NCBI GenBank assembly: GCA_963928055.1
Contig: CAWVDN010000001.1
Span: forward strand, 124,001 to 188,000
Reading direction: 5' to 3'
DNA: 64,000 bases
Source of the DNA: Scatomonas sp963928055
GTDB taxonomy: Bacteria; Bacillota; Clostridia; Lachnospirales; Lachnospiraceae
Part shown: one piece after another, positions 25,814 through 34,104 of the stretch
Layout of the letters: each line of letters opens with the position of its first letter
How positions within the stretch are numbered: position 1 is the first letter of the stretch
Notes under the pieces: generated by a model
Told to the model about the DNA's origin: nothing
The model's input: only the letters and a program-made list of their open reading frames with translations
Database searches by the model: none
Translations under genes and position numbers: made by a program

Positions 25814-26698
25814 ATGAGCGGCGGAGAAGATCAGAAGAGTTTGCGTCCCGGAGACCGGGTGGCCCTGACGGCCTGTTCGGATCTGCTGCCCCGGACAGCC
25901 GAGGGGCAGATCCGGGAGCTGTGCGGACGCCTGCGGAAGATGGGAATCGAACCCATCTTCCGGGAAGAGCTGTTCGGGGATACCTGCCTGGACCTGACGG
26001 GAAGGGAAAAAGCGGAGATCCTGAACGGCTATTACCGGGACGAAAAGATCCGGGCTGTTTTTGACGTGTCCGGAGGGAACGGGGCCAATGAGATTTTGCC
26101 CTGGGTGGACTGGGAGGCGGTCCGGGAAGATCCCAAACCCTTCTGGGGCTACAGCGACTGTTCCGTGATCCTGAACGCTCTCCTGGCCCGGACCGGAAAT
26201 CCGGGGGTCCTCTGGCAGATCCGGAACCTGATCCGAGAGCAGGGAGTGGAGCAGAGCGTACGATTTGAAAACTGGCTGAGGGGAAAGGATCCTGGTCTTG
26301 TCCGTCCGGACTGGGAGTTCCGCCGGGGAACTTCCATGGAGGGGATTCTGGCAGGGGGGAATCTGCGCTGCTTCCTGAAGCTGGCGGGGACCCCATATTT
26401 TCCGGACCTGACCGGAAAGATCCTGTTTCTGGAAAGCCTGGGAGGAGGACCGGAACAAATTGCCTCTCTGCTGAATCAGCTGGGACAGATGGGGGCTTAT
26501 CGGAAGATCTCCGGACTTCTGCTGGGCACGTTTACGGAACTGGAAAAAAATCCGGAAAATCCGGGGATCCTGGAGCTGCTGGACAGGCAGGCGCTCCCCG
26601 GAGGTCTGCCCGTAGCCATCACACGGCAGGTGGGCCACGGGTCGGGGGCCAAAGCGCTGATTATAGGAAAAAGGATTTCCCTGAAAACGGCGGAATAA
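25814..26698 (+). CDS. S66 family peptidase (LD-carboxypeptidase / MccF-like)
   Basis: The 294-residue product starts at the ATG at 25814 after GGAGG. It opens with LRPGDRVALTACSD, typical of the S66 family. The serine nucleophile is expected in FWGYSDCSVILNALL near residue 112, the acidic member of the Ser-Glu-His triad in LFLESLGGGPEQ near 208, and the histidine in QVGHGSGAKALIIG near the C terminus. Family members cleave the L-Lys/DAP-D-Ala bond of recycled muropeptides or detoxify microcin C-like peptides; which applies here cannot be decided. It lies 61 bases after csoR with only a weak GC hairpin between, so co-transcription is possible. A terminator follows. Confidence 0.85.
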   Translation: MSGGEDQKSLRPGDRVALTACSDLLPRTAEGQIRELCGRLRKMGIEPIFREELFGDTCLDLTGREKAEILNGYYRDEKIRAVFDVSGGNGANEILPWVDWEAVREDPKPFWGYSDCSVILNALLARTGNPGVLWQIRNLIREQGVEQSVRFENWLRGKDPGLVRPDWEFRRGTSMEGILAGGNLRCFLKLAGTPYFPDLTGKILFLESLGGGPEQIASLLNQLGQMGAYRKISGLLLGTFTELEKNPENPGILELLDRQALPGGLPVAITRQVGHGSGAKALIIGKRISLKTAE

Positions 26699-26718
26699 AG
26701 GCGGGCAAAAGAGAAAGT

Positions 26719-26757
26719 CCCGGTTTCGCAGGCTTTGTTTGCGGAGCCGGTCTTTTT
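26719..26757 (+). terminator. Rho-independent terminator after the S66 peptidase
   Basis: ccggtttcgc (26720-26729) pairs with gcggagccgg (26741-26750), using G-T wobbles, followed by TCTTTTT. The same stretch may also carry a promoter for rpiR (TTGCGG, 17 bases, TATACT at 26762-26767). Confidence 0.75.
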
Positions 26758-26843
26758 ATGCTATACTTACCCCTGGACGGGCCGAGGCCCGGATGTCCGC
26801 GGAGGATTTGGACAGAGTACACGGGAAAGAGAAGAAGGGAACC

Positions 26844-27779
26844 ATGACACAACAGAGTGAAAATCTGCTGACCAGGCTGAAAACCCAGTACGGGACCCTG
26901 AGCAAAGGGCAGAAGCGGCTGGCGGATTATATTATGGAGCATTACGACAAAGCGGTGTTTATGACGGCCGCCAGGCTGGGAGAGGAAGTAGGGGTCAGCG
27001 AGTCCACCACCGTGCGCTTCGCCGCGCAGCTGGGCTACGGAGGCTATCCGGAATTTCACCGGGCCCTGGAGGAGCTGGTGATCAACCGGCTGAATTCCAT
27101 CCAGCGCATGGAGGTGACCTACGGGCGCATGCCGGAGGAAAAGATCCTGGATACCGTGCTGCAGTCAGACGTGGAAAAGATCAAGCTCACTCTGGAGCAG
27201 ATCGACCGGGAGGCTTTCCGCACAGCGGTGGAGGACATTCTCCAGGCGGAGACCATCTACGTGGTGGGGATCCGCAGCTGCGCTCCTCTGGCCAGCTTTC
27301 TTGGGTTTTATCTGAACCAGATCTTTGACCATGTAAAGCTGGTGACCACCAACAGCGCCAGCGAGATCTTTGAGCAGATGATCCGTATCGGCAGAAAAGA
27401 CGTGATCATCGGCATCAGCTTTCCGAGATATTCCATGCGGACCCTGAAGGCCATGGAGTTTGCCAACAACCGCAGCGCCCGGGTCATTACCCTGACGGAC
27501 AGCGTGCATTCTCCCATGAACCTGTATTCTTCCTGCAATCTGGTGGCCCGGAGCGATATGGCCTCGATTGTGGATTCCCTGACCGCGCCTTTAAGCGTCA
27601 TCAACGCTCTCATCGTGGCTCTCTGCATGAAGCGGCAGAAGGAGGTCATGGATACCCTGACCACCATGGAAAAGATCTGGGACGAATATCAGGTCTACAG
27701 CAGCGATGAGATCAACTACCTGGAGGATCAGGTGAAAATAAATTTTTCCAAGCCCAGGCAGGAGGAAGACCATGCGTAA
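26844..27779 (+). CDS. RpiR-family transcriptional regulator
   Basis: This 311-residue regulator starts at the ATG at 26844 (MTQQSENLLTRLKTQYG). The N-terminal HTH_6 domain (about 1-80) contains SKGQKRLADYIMEHYD and VGVSESTTVRFAAQLGYGGYPEFHRAL. A C-terminal SIS sugar-phosphate-binding domain (about 125-255) has IYVVGIRSCAPLASFLGFYL, TTNSASEIFEQMI and VIIGISFPRYSMRTLKAMEF. RpiR proteins usually sense phosphosugars. Its target is unclear, because the next gene, overlapping by 8 bases, is a flavoprotein and not a sugar gene. Confidence 0.9.
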   Translation: MTQQSENLLTRLKTQYGTLSKGQKRLADYIMEHYDKAVFMTAARLGEEVGVSESTTVRFAAQLGYGGYPEFHRALEELVINRLNSIQRMEVTYGRMPEEKILDTVLQSDVEKIKLTLEQIDREAFRTAVEDILQAETIYVVGIRSCAPLASFLGFYLNQIFDHVKLVTTNSASEIFEQMIRIGRKDVIIGISFPRYSMRTLKAMEFANNRSARVITLTDSVHSPMNLYSSCNLVARSDMASIVDSLTAPLSVINALIVALCMKRQKEVMDTLTTMEKIWDEYQVYSSDEINYLEDQVKINFSKPRQEEDHA

Positions 27780-29031
27780 GATTCTGATCGCCGGCGGAGG
27801 AGCCGCCGGCATGGCCGCCGCCGTGTTCGCGGCGGAACTGGGATGTCAGGTCCATCTGTTTGAAAAAAATGAAAAACTGGGAAAAAAGCTGTTTATCACC
27901 GGCAAGGGACGGTGCAATTTCACCAACGATTGTCCGGAGGAGGAGTTTTTTCCAAATGTAATCTCAAATCCCAAGTTTCTTTACAGTTCCCTGTACGGCT
28001 TTAACTGCCGGGCCGCCATTGATTTTTTTGAAAGGCTGGGCGTGAGTACCAAGGTGGAGCGGGGAAACCGCGCCTTTCCGGCCTCGGATCATTCTTCGGA
28101 TATCATCCGCGCCATGGAACGGCGGCTTCGGGAACTGGGAGTGAGGATCTATCTGAACACAGAAGTGCGGGAAGTGTTCTGCCGGGAGGGACGGGCCGCG
28201 GGTCTGCTCCTGAAGGACGGAACCGGGATCCATGGGGACGCGGTGCTGATCGCTACAGGCGGACTTTCTTATCCCTCCACAGGCTCTACCGGCGACGGAT
28301 ACCGGTGGGCGGAGAGGGTTGGGCATTCCCTGCAGCCCCTGCGGCCCGCGCTGGTACCTTTGGAGACGGAGGAGGCGTATATTCCCAAAATGCAGGGGCT
28401 GTCTCTGCGCAACATTGAGCTGACGGTGCAGGAGGGAAAAAAGAAGCTGTTCTCGGAGTTCGGGGAGCTTTTGTTCACCCACTTCGGCATCAGCGGCCCA
28501 CTGGCCCTAAGCGCCAGTTCCCGGATCGGAAAGAACCTGGAACAGAAAAAGCTGTCCGTCCGGATCAACCTGAAGCCGGCCCTTTCTCCGGAACAGCTGG
28601 ACGCCAGGCTGCTGCGGGAATTTGAGAAGTCCTGGAACCGGCAGTTTAAAAATGTGCTGCCGGAATTATTCCCCTCCAAACTGGTTCCGGTGATCCTGGA
28701 GCTTTCCGGGATCCCGGGGGATCTGCCGGTCCGTGAGGTCACCAGGGAACAGAGGGAAGGATTTGTCCGTCTTGTCCGGGCCTTTCCCCTGACCATTACC
28801 GGAACCCGGGGGTACCGGGAGGCGGTGATCACCCAGGGCGGCGTCCGCGTCAAAGAAGTAAATCCGGCCACCATGGAGTCCAGGATCCTTCCCGGTCTTT
28901 ACTTTGCCGGAGAAGTTCTGGACCTGGACGCCCTCACCGGCGGCTATAATCTTCAGATCGCCTGGTCTACCGCCCGGACGGCGGCGGAGGCCATGGCGGA
29001 AATTCAGAATCAAGCAGGAGGGATCCTATGA
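27772..29031 (+). CDS. BaiN/HI0933-family flavoprotein oxidoreductase
   Basis: This 419-residue protein has an N-terminal FAD dinucleotide-binding motif (AGGGAAGMAAAVFAAELG), the family signature GKKLFITGKGRCNFTN near residue 37, and C-terminal FAD contacts (TQGGVRVKEVNPATMES, then GLYFAGEVLDLDALTGGYNLQIAWSTA) near residues 353-405. It belongs to the YhiN/HI0933 family, one member of which (BaiN) acts in bile-acid dehydroxylation, but most members have no proven substrate. It overlaps rpiR by 8 bases and cmk by 4, so it is translated as part of this operon. Confidence 0.88.
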   Translation: MRKILIAGGGAAGMAAAVFAAELGCQVHLFEKNEKLGKKLFITGKGRCNFTNDCPEEEFFPNVISNPKFLYSSLYGFNCRAAIDFFERLGVSTKVERGNRAFPASDHSSDIIRAMERRLRELGVRIYLNTEVREVFCREGRAAGLLLKDGTGIHGDAVLIATGGLSYPSTGSTGDGYRWAERVGHSLQPLRPALVPLETEEAYIPKMQGLSLRNIELTVQEGKKKLFSEFGELLFTHFGISGPLALSASSRIGKNLEQKKLSVRINLKPALSPEQLDARLLREFEKSWNRQFKNVLPELFPSKLVPVILELSGIPGDLPVREVTREQREGFVRLVRAFPLTITGTRGYREAVITQGGVRVKEVNPATMESRILPGLYFAGEVLDLDALTGGYNLQIAWSTARTAAEAMAEIQNQAGGIL

Positions 29032-29699
29032 GTTTTCAGATTGCCATTGACGGCCCGGCAGGAGCCGGAAAAAGCACCATCGCCCGGGAGGTGGCTGCCA
29101 GACTGCAGTATGTCTATGTGGATACCGGGGCCATGTACCGGGCCATGGGCCTGTATATGGAGGATCACGGCATCGACGCCTCGGAGAAGGCGCCTGTGGA
29201 AAAGGCGGCTGCGGGGGTTTCCATCTCCATCCGCTACCAGGCGGGGGAACAGCAGGTGTTTCTCAACGGAGAAAATGTCACCGGCAGAGTCCGGTCGGAA
29301 AAAGCAGGTATGCTGGCTTCCGCGGTCAGCGCCCACCCGGGAGTCCGGGAAAAGCTGGTGCAGCTGCAGCAGGAACTGGGACGTTCCCAGAACGTGGTCA
29401 TGGACGGCCGGGACATCGGCACCGCCGTGCTCCCGGAAGCACAGCTGAAGATCTTTCTTACCGCCAGCGTTGAGACCCGGGCCAGACGCCGTTTCCTGGA
29501 GCTTCGGAAAAAGGGGCAGGAGGCGGATCTGCGGGAGATCGAAAAAGATATCGAACAGCGGGATTATCAAGATACCCACCGGGCCGCCTCGCCTCTGGTA
29601 CAGGCGGAGGACGCGGTGCTGCTGGACTCTTCCGACCTGACCATTGAGGAAGTGGCGGATCGGATCCTGGCGCTCTGCAGGGAAAGGAAACTCTTATGA
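29028..29699 (+). CDS. cmk: Cytidylate kinase
   Basis: This 223-residue enzyme phosphorylates CMP/dCMP using ATP. The P loop is IDGPAGAGKST near residue 5. The CMP-binding region shows YVDTGAMYRAMGLY near residue 26 and NVVMDGRDIGTAVLP near 123, and RARRRFLEL is followed by QRDYQDTHRAASPL near 178. It overlaps the preceding gene by ATGA and the following ispH also by 4 bases. The cmk-ispH-rpsA order is a common Firmicutes arrangement. Confidence 0.96.
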   Translation: MSFQIAIDGPAGAGKSTIAREVAARLQYVYVDTGAMYRAMGLYMEDHGIDASEKAPVEKAAAGVSISIRYQAGEQQVFLNGENVTGRVRSEKAGMLASAVSAHPGVREKLVQLQQELGRSQNVVMDGRDIGTAVLPEAQLKIFLTASVETRARRRFLELRKKGQEADLREIEKDIEQRDYQDTHRAASPLVQAEDAVLLDSSDLTIEEVADRILALCRERKLL

Positions 29700-30547
29700 A
29701 GGTGACGACAGCCAAAAGCGCCGGTTTCTGTTTCGGCGTCAAACGGGCGGTGGAGCAGGTGTACCATCAGCTGGAACAGGGCAGAAAGCCCGTGTATACC
29801 TACGGACCCATCATCCACAACGATCAGGTGGTAGGAGAACTGGAGGAACGGGGCGTCCGGGTCATTCCCTCGGAAGAAGAACTGGAGCATCTGTCGGAGG
29901 GTACGGTGATCATCCGTTCCCACGGAGTTCCCCGGAGGATCCAGGAAAAAATGGAGGCCTCCGGACTTACCGTGGTGGACGCCACCTGTCCTTTTGTGAA
30001 AAAGATCCACAGGATCGTGGAAGAGGCGGGAAAGAAGGGACAGTTCGTCATCATCGCCGGGGACCGGAACCATCCGGAAGTCCAGGGGATCTGCGGCTGG
30101 GCCAGCGGAGAGGCCGCGGTAGTGGAGACACCGGAAGAACTGGAGCAGCTGGAACTTCCCCCGGACAGGGAAATCTGTTTTGCGGCCCAGACGACATTTA
30201 ATTACAACAAATTTGAAGAATTAGTTGAAATTCTTTCTAAAAAGCGGTATGATAGTCATGTTATAAATACAGTCTGCAACGCTACGGAGGAGAGACAGGC
30301 CGAGGCGGAGCGGATTGCATCGCAGGTAGATGTTATGCTTGTCATTGGCGGCAGACATAGTTCCAATACACAAAAGCTATTTGAGATTTGCAGAAACAAA
30401 TGCAAAAATACTTACTTTGTTGAGACACTCGATGATTTGGATATTAAGCCTTTTCAATCATTTCGTCACGTAGGTATTACAGCAGGGGCATCTACCCCCA
30501 AAAAAATAATTGAGGAGGTTCAAAAACATGTCGGAATTAAGTTTTGA
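29696..30547 (+). CDS. ispH: 4-hydroxy-3-methylbut-2-enyl diphosphate reductase
   Basis: This 283-residue iron-sulfur enzyme makes IPP and DMAPP in the last step of the MEP pathway. The three cluster cysteines are Cys12 (GFCFGVKRAV), Cys98 (DATCPFVKK) and Cys194 (VCNATEERQ). Catalytic-pocket motifs such as IIHNDQVV and SHGVP are present. The last third of the gene (from about 30,190) is markedly more AT-rich than the first two thirds and contains a promoter-like sequence for rpsA. The end overlaps rpsA by 20 bases. Confidence 0.95.
   Translation: MKVTTAKSAGFCFGVKRAVEQVYHQLEQGRKPVYTYGPIIHNDQVVGELEERGVRVIPSEEELEHLSEGTVIIRSHGVPRRIQEKMEASGLTVVDATCPFVKKIHRIVEEAGKKGQFVIIAGDRNHPEVQGICGWASGEAAVVETPEELEQLELPPDREICFAAQTTFNYNKFEELVEILSKKRYDSHVINTVCNATEERQAEAERIASQVDVMLVIGGRHSSNTQKLFEICRNKCKNTYFVETLDDLDIKPFQSFRHVGITAGASTPKKIIEEVQKHVGIKF
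30225..30253 (+). promoter_or_regulatory. Predicted internal promoter for rpsA, inside ispH
   Basis: TTGAAA (30225-30230) and TATGAT (30248-30253) are exactly 17 bases apart in the AT-rich 3' part of ispH, about 275 bases before rpsA. It would let rpsA be expressed independently of the cmk operon. Confidence 0.55.
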
Positions 30548-31607
30548 ACAAATGCTGGACGAATCATTTAAGACCATCAGGAACGGGGATGTGGTGGAAG
30601 GTACCGTGATCGATGTGAAGGAGGATCAGATCATCCTCAACATCGGCTACAAGGCAGACGGGATCCTTTCCAGAAACGAATACTCCAACGACTCTTCCCT
30701 GGATCTTACCACGATTGCCAAACCCGGCGATAAGATGGAAGTAAAGGTCCTGAAGGTGAATGACGGGGACGGCCAGGTTCTTTTAACATATAAGAGACTT
30801 GCGGCTGAAAAAGGAAACAAGAGACTGGAAGAAGCTTTCGAGAATCATGAGGTCCTGAAAGCGAAAGTGACCCAGGTGCTGAACGGAGGCCTGAGCGTTA
30901 TGGTGGAGGAGACCAGAGTCTTCATCCCGGCCAGCCTTGTGTCCGATATTTATGAGAAGGATCTGAACAAATACGCGGATCAGGAGATCGAATTCGTGAT
31001 CACCGAATTCAATCCCAGAAGAAGAAGGATCATCGGCGACAGGAAGCAGCTGGTGCTGGCTGAGAAGGCCAGACTGCAGGAGGAACTGTTTGCCCGCATC
31101 CAGCCGGGAGATGTTGTGGACGGCGTGGTGAAGAACATCACCGATTTCGGCGCCTTCATCGATCTGGGCGGCGTGGACGGACTGCTCCATATCTCCGAGA
31201 TGTCCTGGGGAAGAGTAGAGAATCCCAAGAAGCTCTTTAAAGTGGGCGAGCCCATGAAGGTACTCATTAAAGAGATCAACGGAGATAAAGTGGCCCTGAG
31301 CCTGAAATTTGAGGATCAGAATCCCTGGCTGACCGCGGATGAAAAATACGCGGTAGGCAATGTAGTGGAGGGAAAAGTTGCCCGTATGACGGATTTCGGC
31401 GCTTTCGTAGAGCTGGAGCCCGGCGTGGACGCTCTGCTGCATGTTTCCCAGATCTCCAGAGAACATGTGGAGAAACCCTCTGACGTACTGTCTGTAGGAC
31501 AGGTCATCACCGCCAAGGTAGTGGATTTCAACGGGGAAGACCGTAAGATCTCCCTGAGCATGAAGGCTCTGGGCAATACCGCGGCAGCAGAGAGTGAAGA
31601 AGCATAA
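30528..31607 (+). CDS. rpsA: Ribosomal protein S1-like protein with four S1 domains
   Basis: The 359-residue product starts at the ATG at 30528, whose GAGGAGG ribosome binding site lies inside ispH. Four S1 RNA-binding domains are readable: about 16-85 (GDVVEGTVIDVKEDQIILNI), 103-166 (KAKVTQVLNGGLSVMVEE), 188-260 (GDVVDGVVKNITDFGAFIDL) and 275-347 (GNVVEGKVARMTDFGAFVEL). Firmicutes S1 homologues are shorter than the six-domain E. coli protein, and their role in translation initiation is less strict. The gene ends the cmk-ispH-rpsA run and has a terminator. Confidence 0.93.
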   Translation: MSELSFEQMLDESFKTIRNGDVVEGTVIDVKEDQIILNIGYKADGILSRNEYSNDSSLDLTTIAKPGDKMEVKVLKVNDGDGQVLLTYKRLAAEKGNKRLEEAFENHEVLKAKVTQVLNGGLSVMVEETRVFIPASLVSDIYEKDLNKYADQEIEFVITEFNPRRRRIIGDRKQLVLAEKARLQEELFARIQPGDVVDGVVKNITDFGAFIDLGGVDGLLHISEMSWGRVENPKKLFKVGEPMKVLIKEINGDKVALSLKFEDQNPWLTADEKYAVGNVVEGKVARMTDFGAFVELEPGVDALLHVSQISREHVEKPSDVLSVGQVITAKVVDFNGEDRKISLSMKALGNTAAAESEEA

Positions 31608-31631
31608 TCTCTGAAACTGAATAGGAAAAAC

Positions 31632-31673
31632 AAAAGCAGGACGGGAGTGATTGCAGCTTTTGTCCTGCTTTTC
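31632..31673 (+). terminator. Rho-independent terminator after rpsA
   Basis: aaaagcaggac (31632-31642) pairs with gtcctgctttt (31662-31672), and the T-rich end of the right arm provides the run. Confidence 0.85.
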
Positions 31674-31725
31674 GTGCCTTACAGGAGAAAGGAATAAGAA
31701 CAGGGGGATAGGAGGTAAAGTGAGT

Positions 31726-32715
31726 ATGAAATGTCCAAGATGCGGAAACGAGATCCCGGAAGGTTCCAAATTCTGCACCGTGTGCGGCCTTCCGCAGAAG
31801 GACCGGGGGCAGCAGGCTGCCCGGGAGGAGGACCGGCGGGGACAGGCGGCCGGAGGAAATCCCAAGCCGCCGATCCGGCAGCGGACGCCCCAGGAAGAAG
31901 CGGCCAGAAAAAGGCACAACCGGAATCTTCTGATCCTGATCGTGGTGATCCTGGCGGCAGCGGCAGCGGCGGCTTTTTTTGTGATCCGCCTGCTGAGAGA
32001 CCAGGGGAAGGGATCTGACCGGGGATCGCTGTCGGTTTCCCAGCTGGAAGACTGGGCGGATCTTCCGGAAGACGCGTGGATCCCGGAGTTGGAGGATCTG
32101 GATGGGGGATCCGATTCTGATAAGGAGGAGCCGTCGGACAGCGAAGAGGAGAGCGCCCGGCCTACCGCCGCGCCGACCCGAAAGGCCACGCCTACGCCTA
32201 CGCCCAAGCCGACCCATACCGCCACGCCTACGCCTACGCCGGTACCCACCTATGATCCGGAGGAAGGCGGTGTGCACCGGTATGAGTATGTGGTCAAAGA
32301 CTGCACCTGGCGGGAAGCCTTCCAGGAGGCAAAGAACAGCGGGGGCTATCTGGTCCGGATCAACAGCCGGGCGGAATACGACGCGATCCTTTCCGAGATC
32401 AACAGCAAGGGCCTGACCAATATCCATTTTCGGATCGGCGGGCGCAGAGACGCGGACAGCCGGGATTACTACTGGGTAGATGAGAACAACCAGCTTTACG
32501 GAGAGAAGATCAACGATCCCTCCTACTGGTGCAGCAGCGAGTGGATGACCGGGGAACCCAGTTTCCAGGATGGGTCCACCCAGGAAGATTGTCTGGATAT
32601 TTGTTACCTGAAGAGCGAAGGAAAATGGTATTTCAACGATGTGCCGGATGATATCCTGGCGACTGTGTCTTATTACAGCGGCCGGCTGGGTTATATCATA
32701 GAGTATGAGGACTGA
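31726..32715 (+). CDS. Zinc-ribbon, single-pass membrane protein with C-type-lectin-like domain
   Basis: This 329-residue protein starts at 31726 after GGAGGT. It opens with a four-cysteine zinc ribbon (Cys3, Cys6, Cys17, Cys20). A charged linker leads to one membrane segment (about 66-88, Ala/Ile/Val-rich) and an acidic Ser-rich stretch (about 105-145). A Thr-Pro repeat (PTPTPKPT-type, about 147-177) precedes a C-terminal domain of about 150 residues with the C-type-lectin layout (WREAFQEAKNSGGYLVRINS, then FRIGGRRD, YYWVDEN, EWMTGEPSF). The ribbon would face the cytoplasm and the lectin domain the outside. The next gene is a secreted GH3 lipoprotein 3 bases away, suggesting a shared cell-envelope or glycan role. 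No precise function can be assigned. Confidence 0.8.
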   Translation: MKCPRCGNEIPEGSKFCTVCGLPQKDRGQQAAREEDRRGQAAGGNPKPPIRQRTPQEEAARKRHNRNLLILIVVILAAAAAAAFFVIRLLRDQGKGSDRGSLSVSQLEDWADLPEDAWIPELEDLDGGSDSDKEEPSDSEEESARPTAAPTRKATPTPTPKPTHTATPTPTPVPTYDPEEGGVHRYEYVVKDCTWREAFQEAKNSGGYLVRINSRAEYDAILSEINSKGLTNIHFRIGGRRDADSRDYYWVDENNQLYGEKINDPSYWCSSEWMTGEPSFQDGSTQEDCLDICYLKSEGKWYFNDVPDDILATVSYYSGRLGYIIEYED

Positions 32716-32718
32716 GCT

Positions 32719-34104
32719 ATGAACAGAAGGATCTTAAAGGCAGGCATCTGCCTGTCTCTGTCCGCTGCTCTGCTCTGCGGGTGCGGTTTGAGCGGGCTGT
32801 TTCCCCCCAGGGGGGATCAGCCCGTTTCTTCTTCCGCGGCGGTGGAAAAGGACGTGCGGACCGTTTCCGGATCTGTTCCGGAAGCGGAGGAGCGGGAGGA
32901 AACCCCTGAAAAATCAGAAACAACCGAAAGTACGCCTGCCCCTGTTCCCACGGAGGAGCCGGAACAGGAGAAAGCAGCGGTGACCGCGGCGCCGGTCCCG
33001 GAGGAAACATCGGCGCCGGAGCGGAAAGAGAGTCCGGAAGAACGGGTCCGGACCTATCTGGAGCAGATGACCCTGGAAGAAAAAGTCGCCCAGATGTTCC
33101 TGGTACTGCCGGAAAGCCTTACGGGCACCGGCTGTGTCACGGCAGCGGGGGACGCCACCCGCGCGGCGTTTCAGGAACTTCCCGTGGGCGGATTTACCTA
33201 TATGCAGCAGAACCTGGAATCGGAAAGCCAGGTCCGGGAGATGCTGGAGGGCGTGCAGGCCATCAGCATGGACCGGCTGGGACTGCCGGCCTTTACCTGT
33301 GTGGATGAAGAAGGAGGTACTGTGACCCGGATCAGCGGACGCGGCCTCTTTGCGGTGCCGGAGATCGGAGATATGCGCGATGTGGGAAGCACCGGGGATC
33401 CGGCCCAGGCCTATCAGACAGGTGTAACCATAGGCGGATATCTGAAAAATCTGGGCTTCAATGTGGACTTCGCCCCTGTGGCGGATGTGTTCAGCAACCC
33501 GGAGAATCAGGTGGTGCGCTGGCGTTCCTTTGGAAGCGATCCGGAGCTTGTTTCGGAGATGGCCGCGGAGGAACTGCGGGGACTGACGGAGCAGGGCATT
33601 TTAGGCTGCTACAAGCATTTTCCCGGACACGGGGCCACCGCGGGGGACACCCATAGCGGCTATGCTTATACAGAAAAAAGCCTGGAGGAATTGGCGGGCT
33701 GTGAACTGATCCCTTTTCAGAGGGGCATAGAAGAGCAGGCGCCTATGATCATGGTAGGGCACATTTCCCTGCCTTCCGTTACCGGGGAGGATACGCCCGC
33801 CTCCCTTTCCTACCAGGTGGTGACGGAGATCCTCCGGGGACAGATGGGGTATCAGGGGATCGTGGTCACGGACGCCATGAATATGGGAGCGGTGGCCAAT
33901 ACGTATTCCTCCGCCCAGGCGGCAGTCCTGGCCGTGCAGGCCGGGGTGGACATGATCCTTATGCCGGCGGACCTTTACAGCGCCTATGAAGGGGTCCTGA
34001 CGGCGGTGGAGGAGGGGGTCATTTCCAGGGAGCGGATCGATGAGTCTCTGGAGCGGATCCTGCGGGTAAAGCTGTCCCTGCCGGAACAGGATCAGAGCAG
34101 CTGA
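32719..34104 (+). CDS. GH3 family lipoprotein, NagZ-like beta-N-acetylhexosaminidase
   Basis: This 461-residue protein has a lipoprotein signal (LLCGC, Cys22 likely lipidated) and a disordered Pro/Glu/Thr-rich linker to about residue 100, followed by a glycoside hydrolase family 3 barrel. Key motifs are FTCVDEEGGTVTRISG near residue 192, LKNLGFNVDFAPVADV near 240, YKHFPGHGATAGDTHSG near 299 with the family's catalytic Asp-His pair region, and VVTDAMNMGAV near 385 containing the nucleophilic aspartate. It probably releases N-acetylglucosamine from muropeptides or host-type glycans outside the membrane. It is translationally coupled to the lectin-domain gene and overlaps the opposing nuclease gene by 13 bases at its end. 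Confidence 0.88.
   Translation: MNRRILKAGICLSLSAALLCGCGLSGLFPPRGDQPVSSSAAVEKDVRTVSGSVPEAEEREETPEKSETTESTPAPVPTEEPEQEKAAVTAAPVPEETSAPERKESPEERVRTYLEQMTLEEKVAQMFLVLPESLTGTGCVTAAGDATRAAFQELPVGGFTYMQQNLESESQVREMLEGVQAISMDRLGLPAFTCVDEEGGTVTRISGRGLFAVPEIGDMRDVGSTGDPAQAYQTGVTIGGYLKNLGFNVDFAPVADVFSNPENQVVRWRSFGSDPELVSEMAAEELRGLTEQGILGCYKHFPGHGATAGDTHSGYAYTEKSLEELAGCELIPFQRGIEEQAPMIMVGHISLPSVTGEDTPASLSYQVVTEILRGQMGYQGIVVTDAMNMGAVANTYSSAQAAVLAVQAGVDMILMPADLYSAYEGVLTAVEEGVISRERIDESLERILRVKLSLPEQDQSS

Noticed and set aside
32180..32245. acgcctacgc repeats as a non-coding repeat element
   Set aside because: They are in frame and encode the Thr-Pro stalk of the lectin-domain protein.
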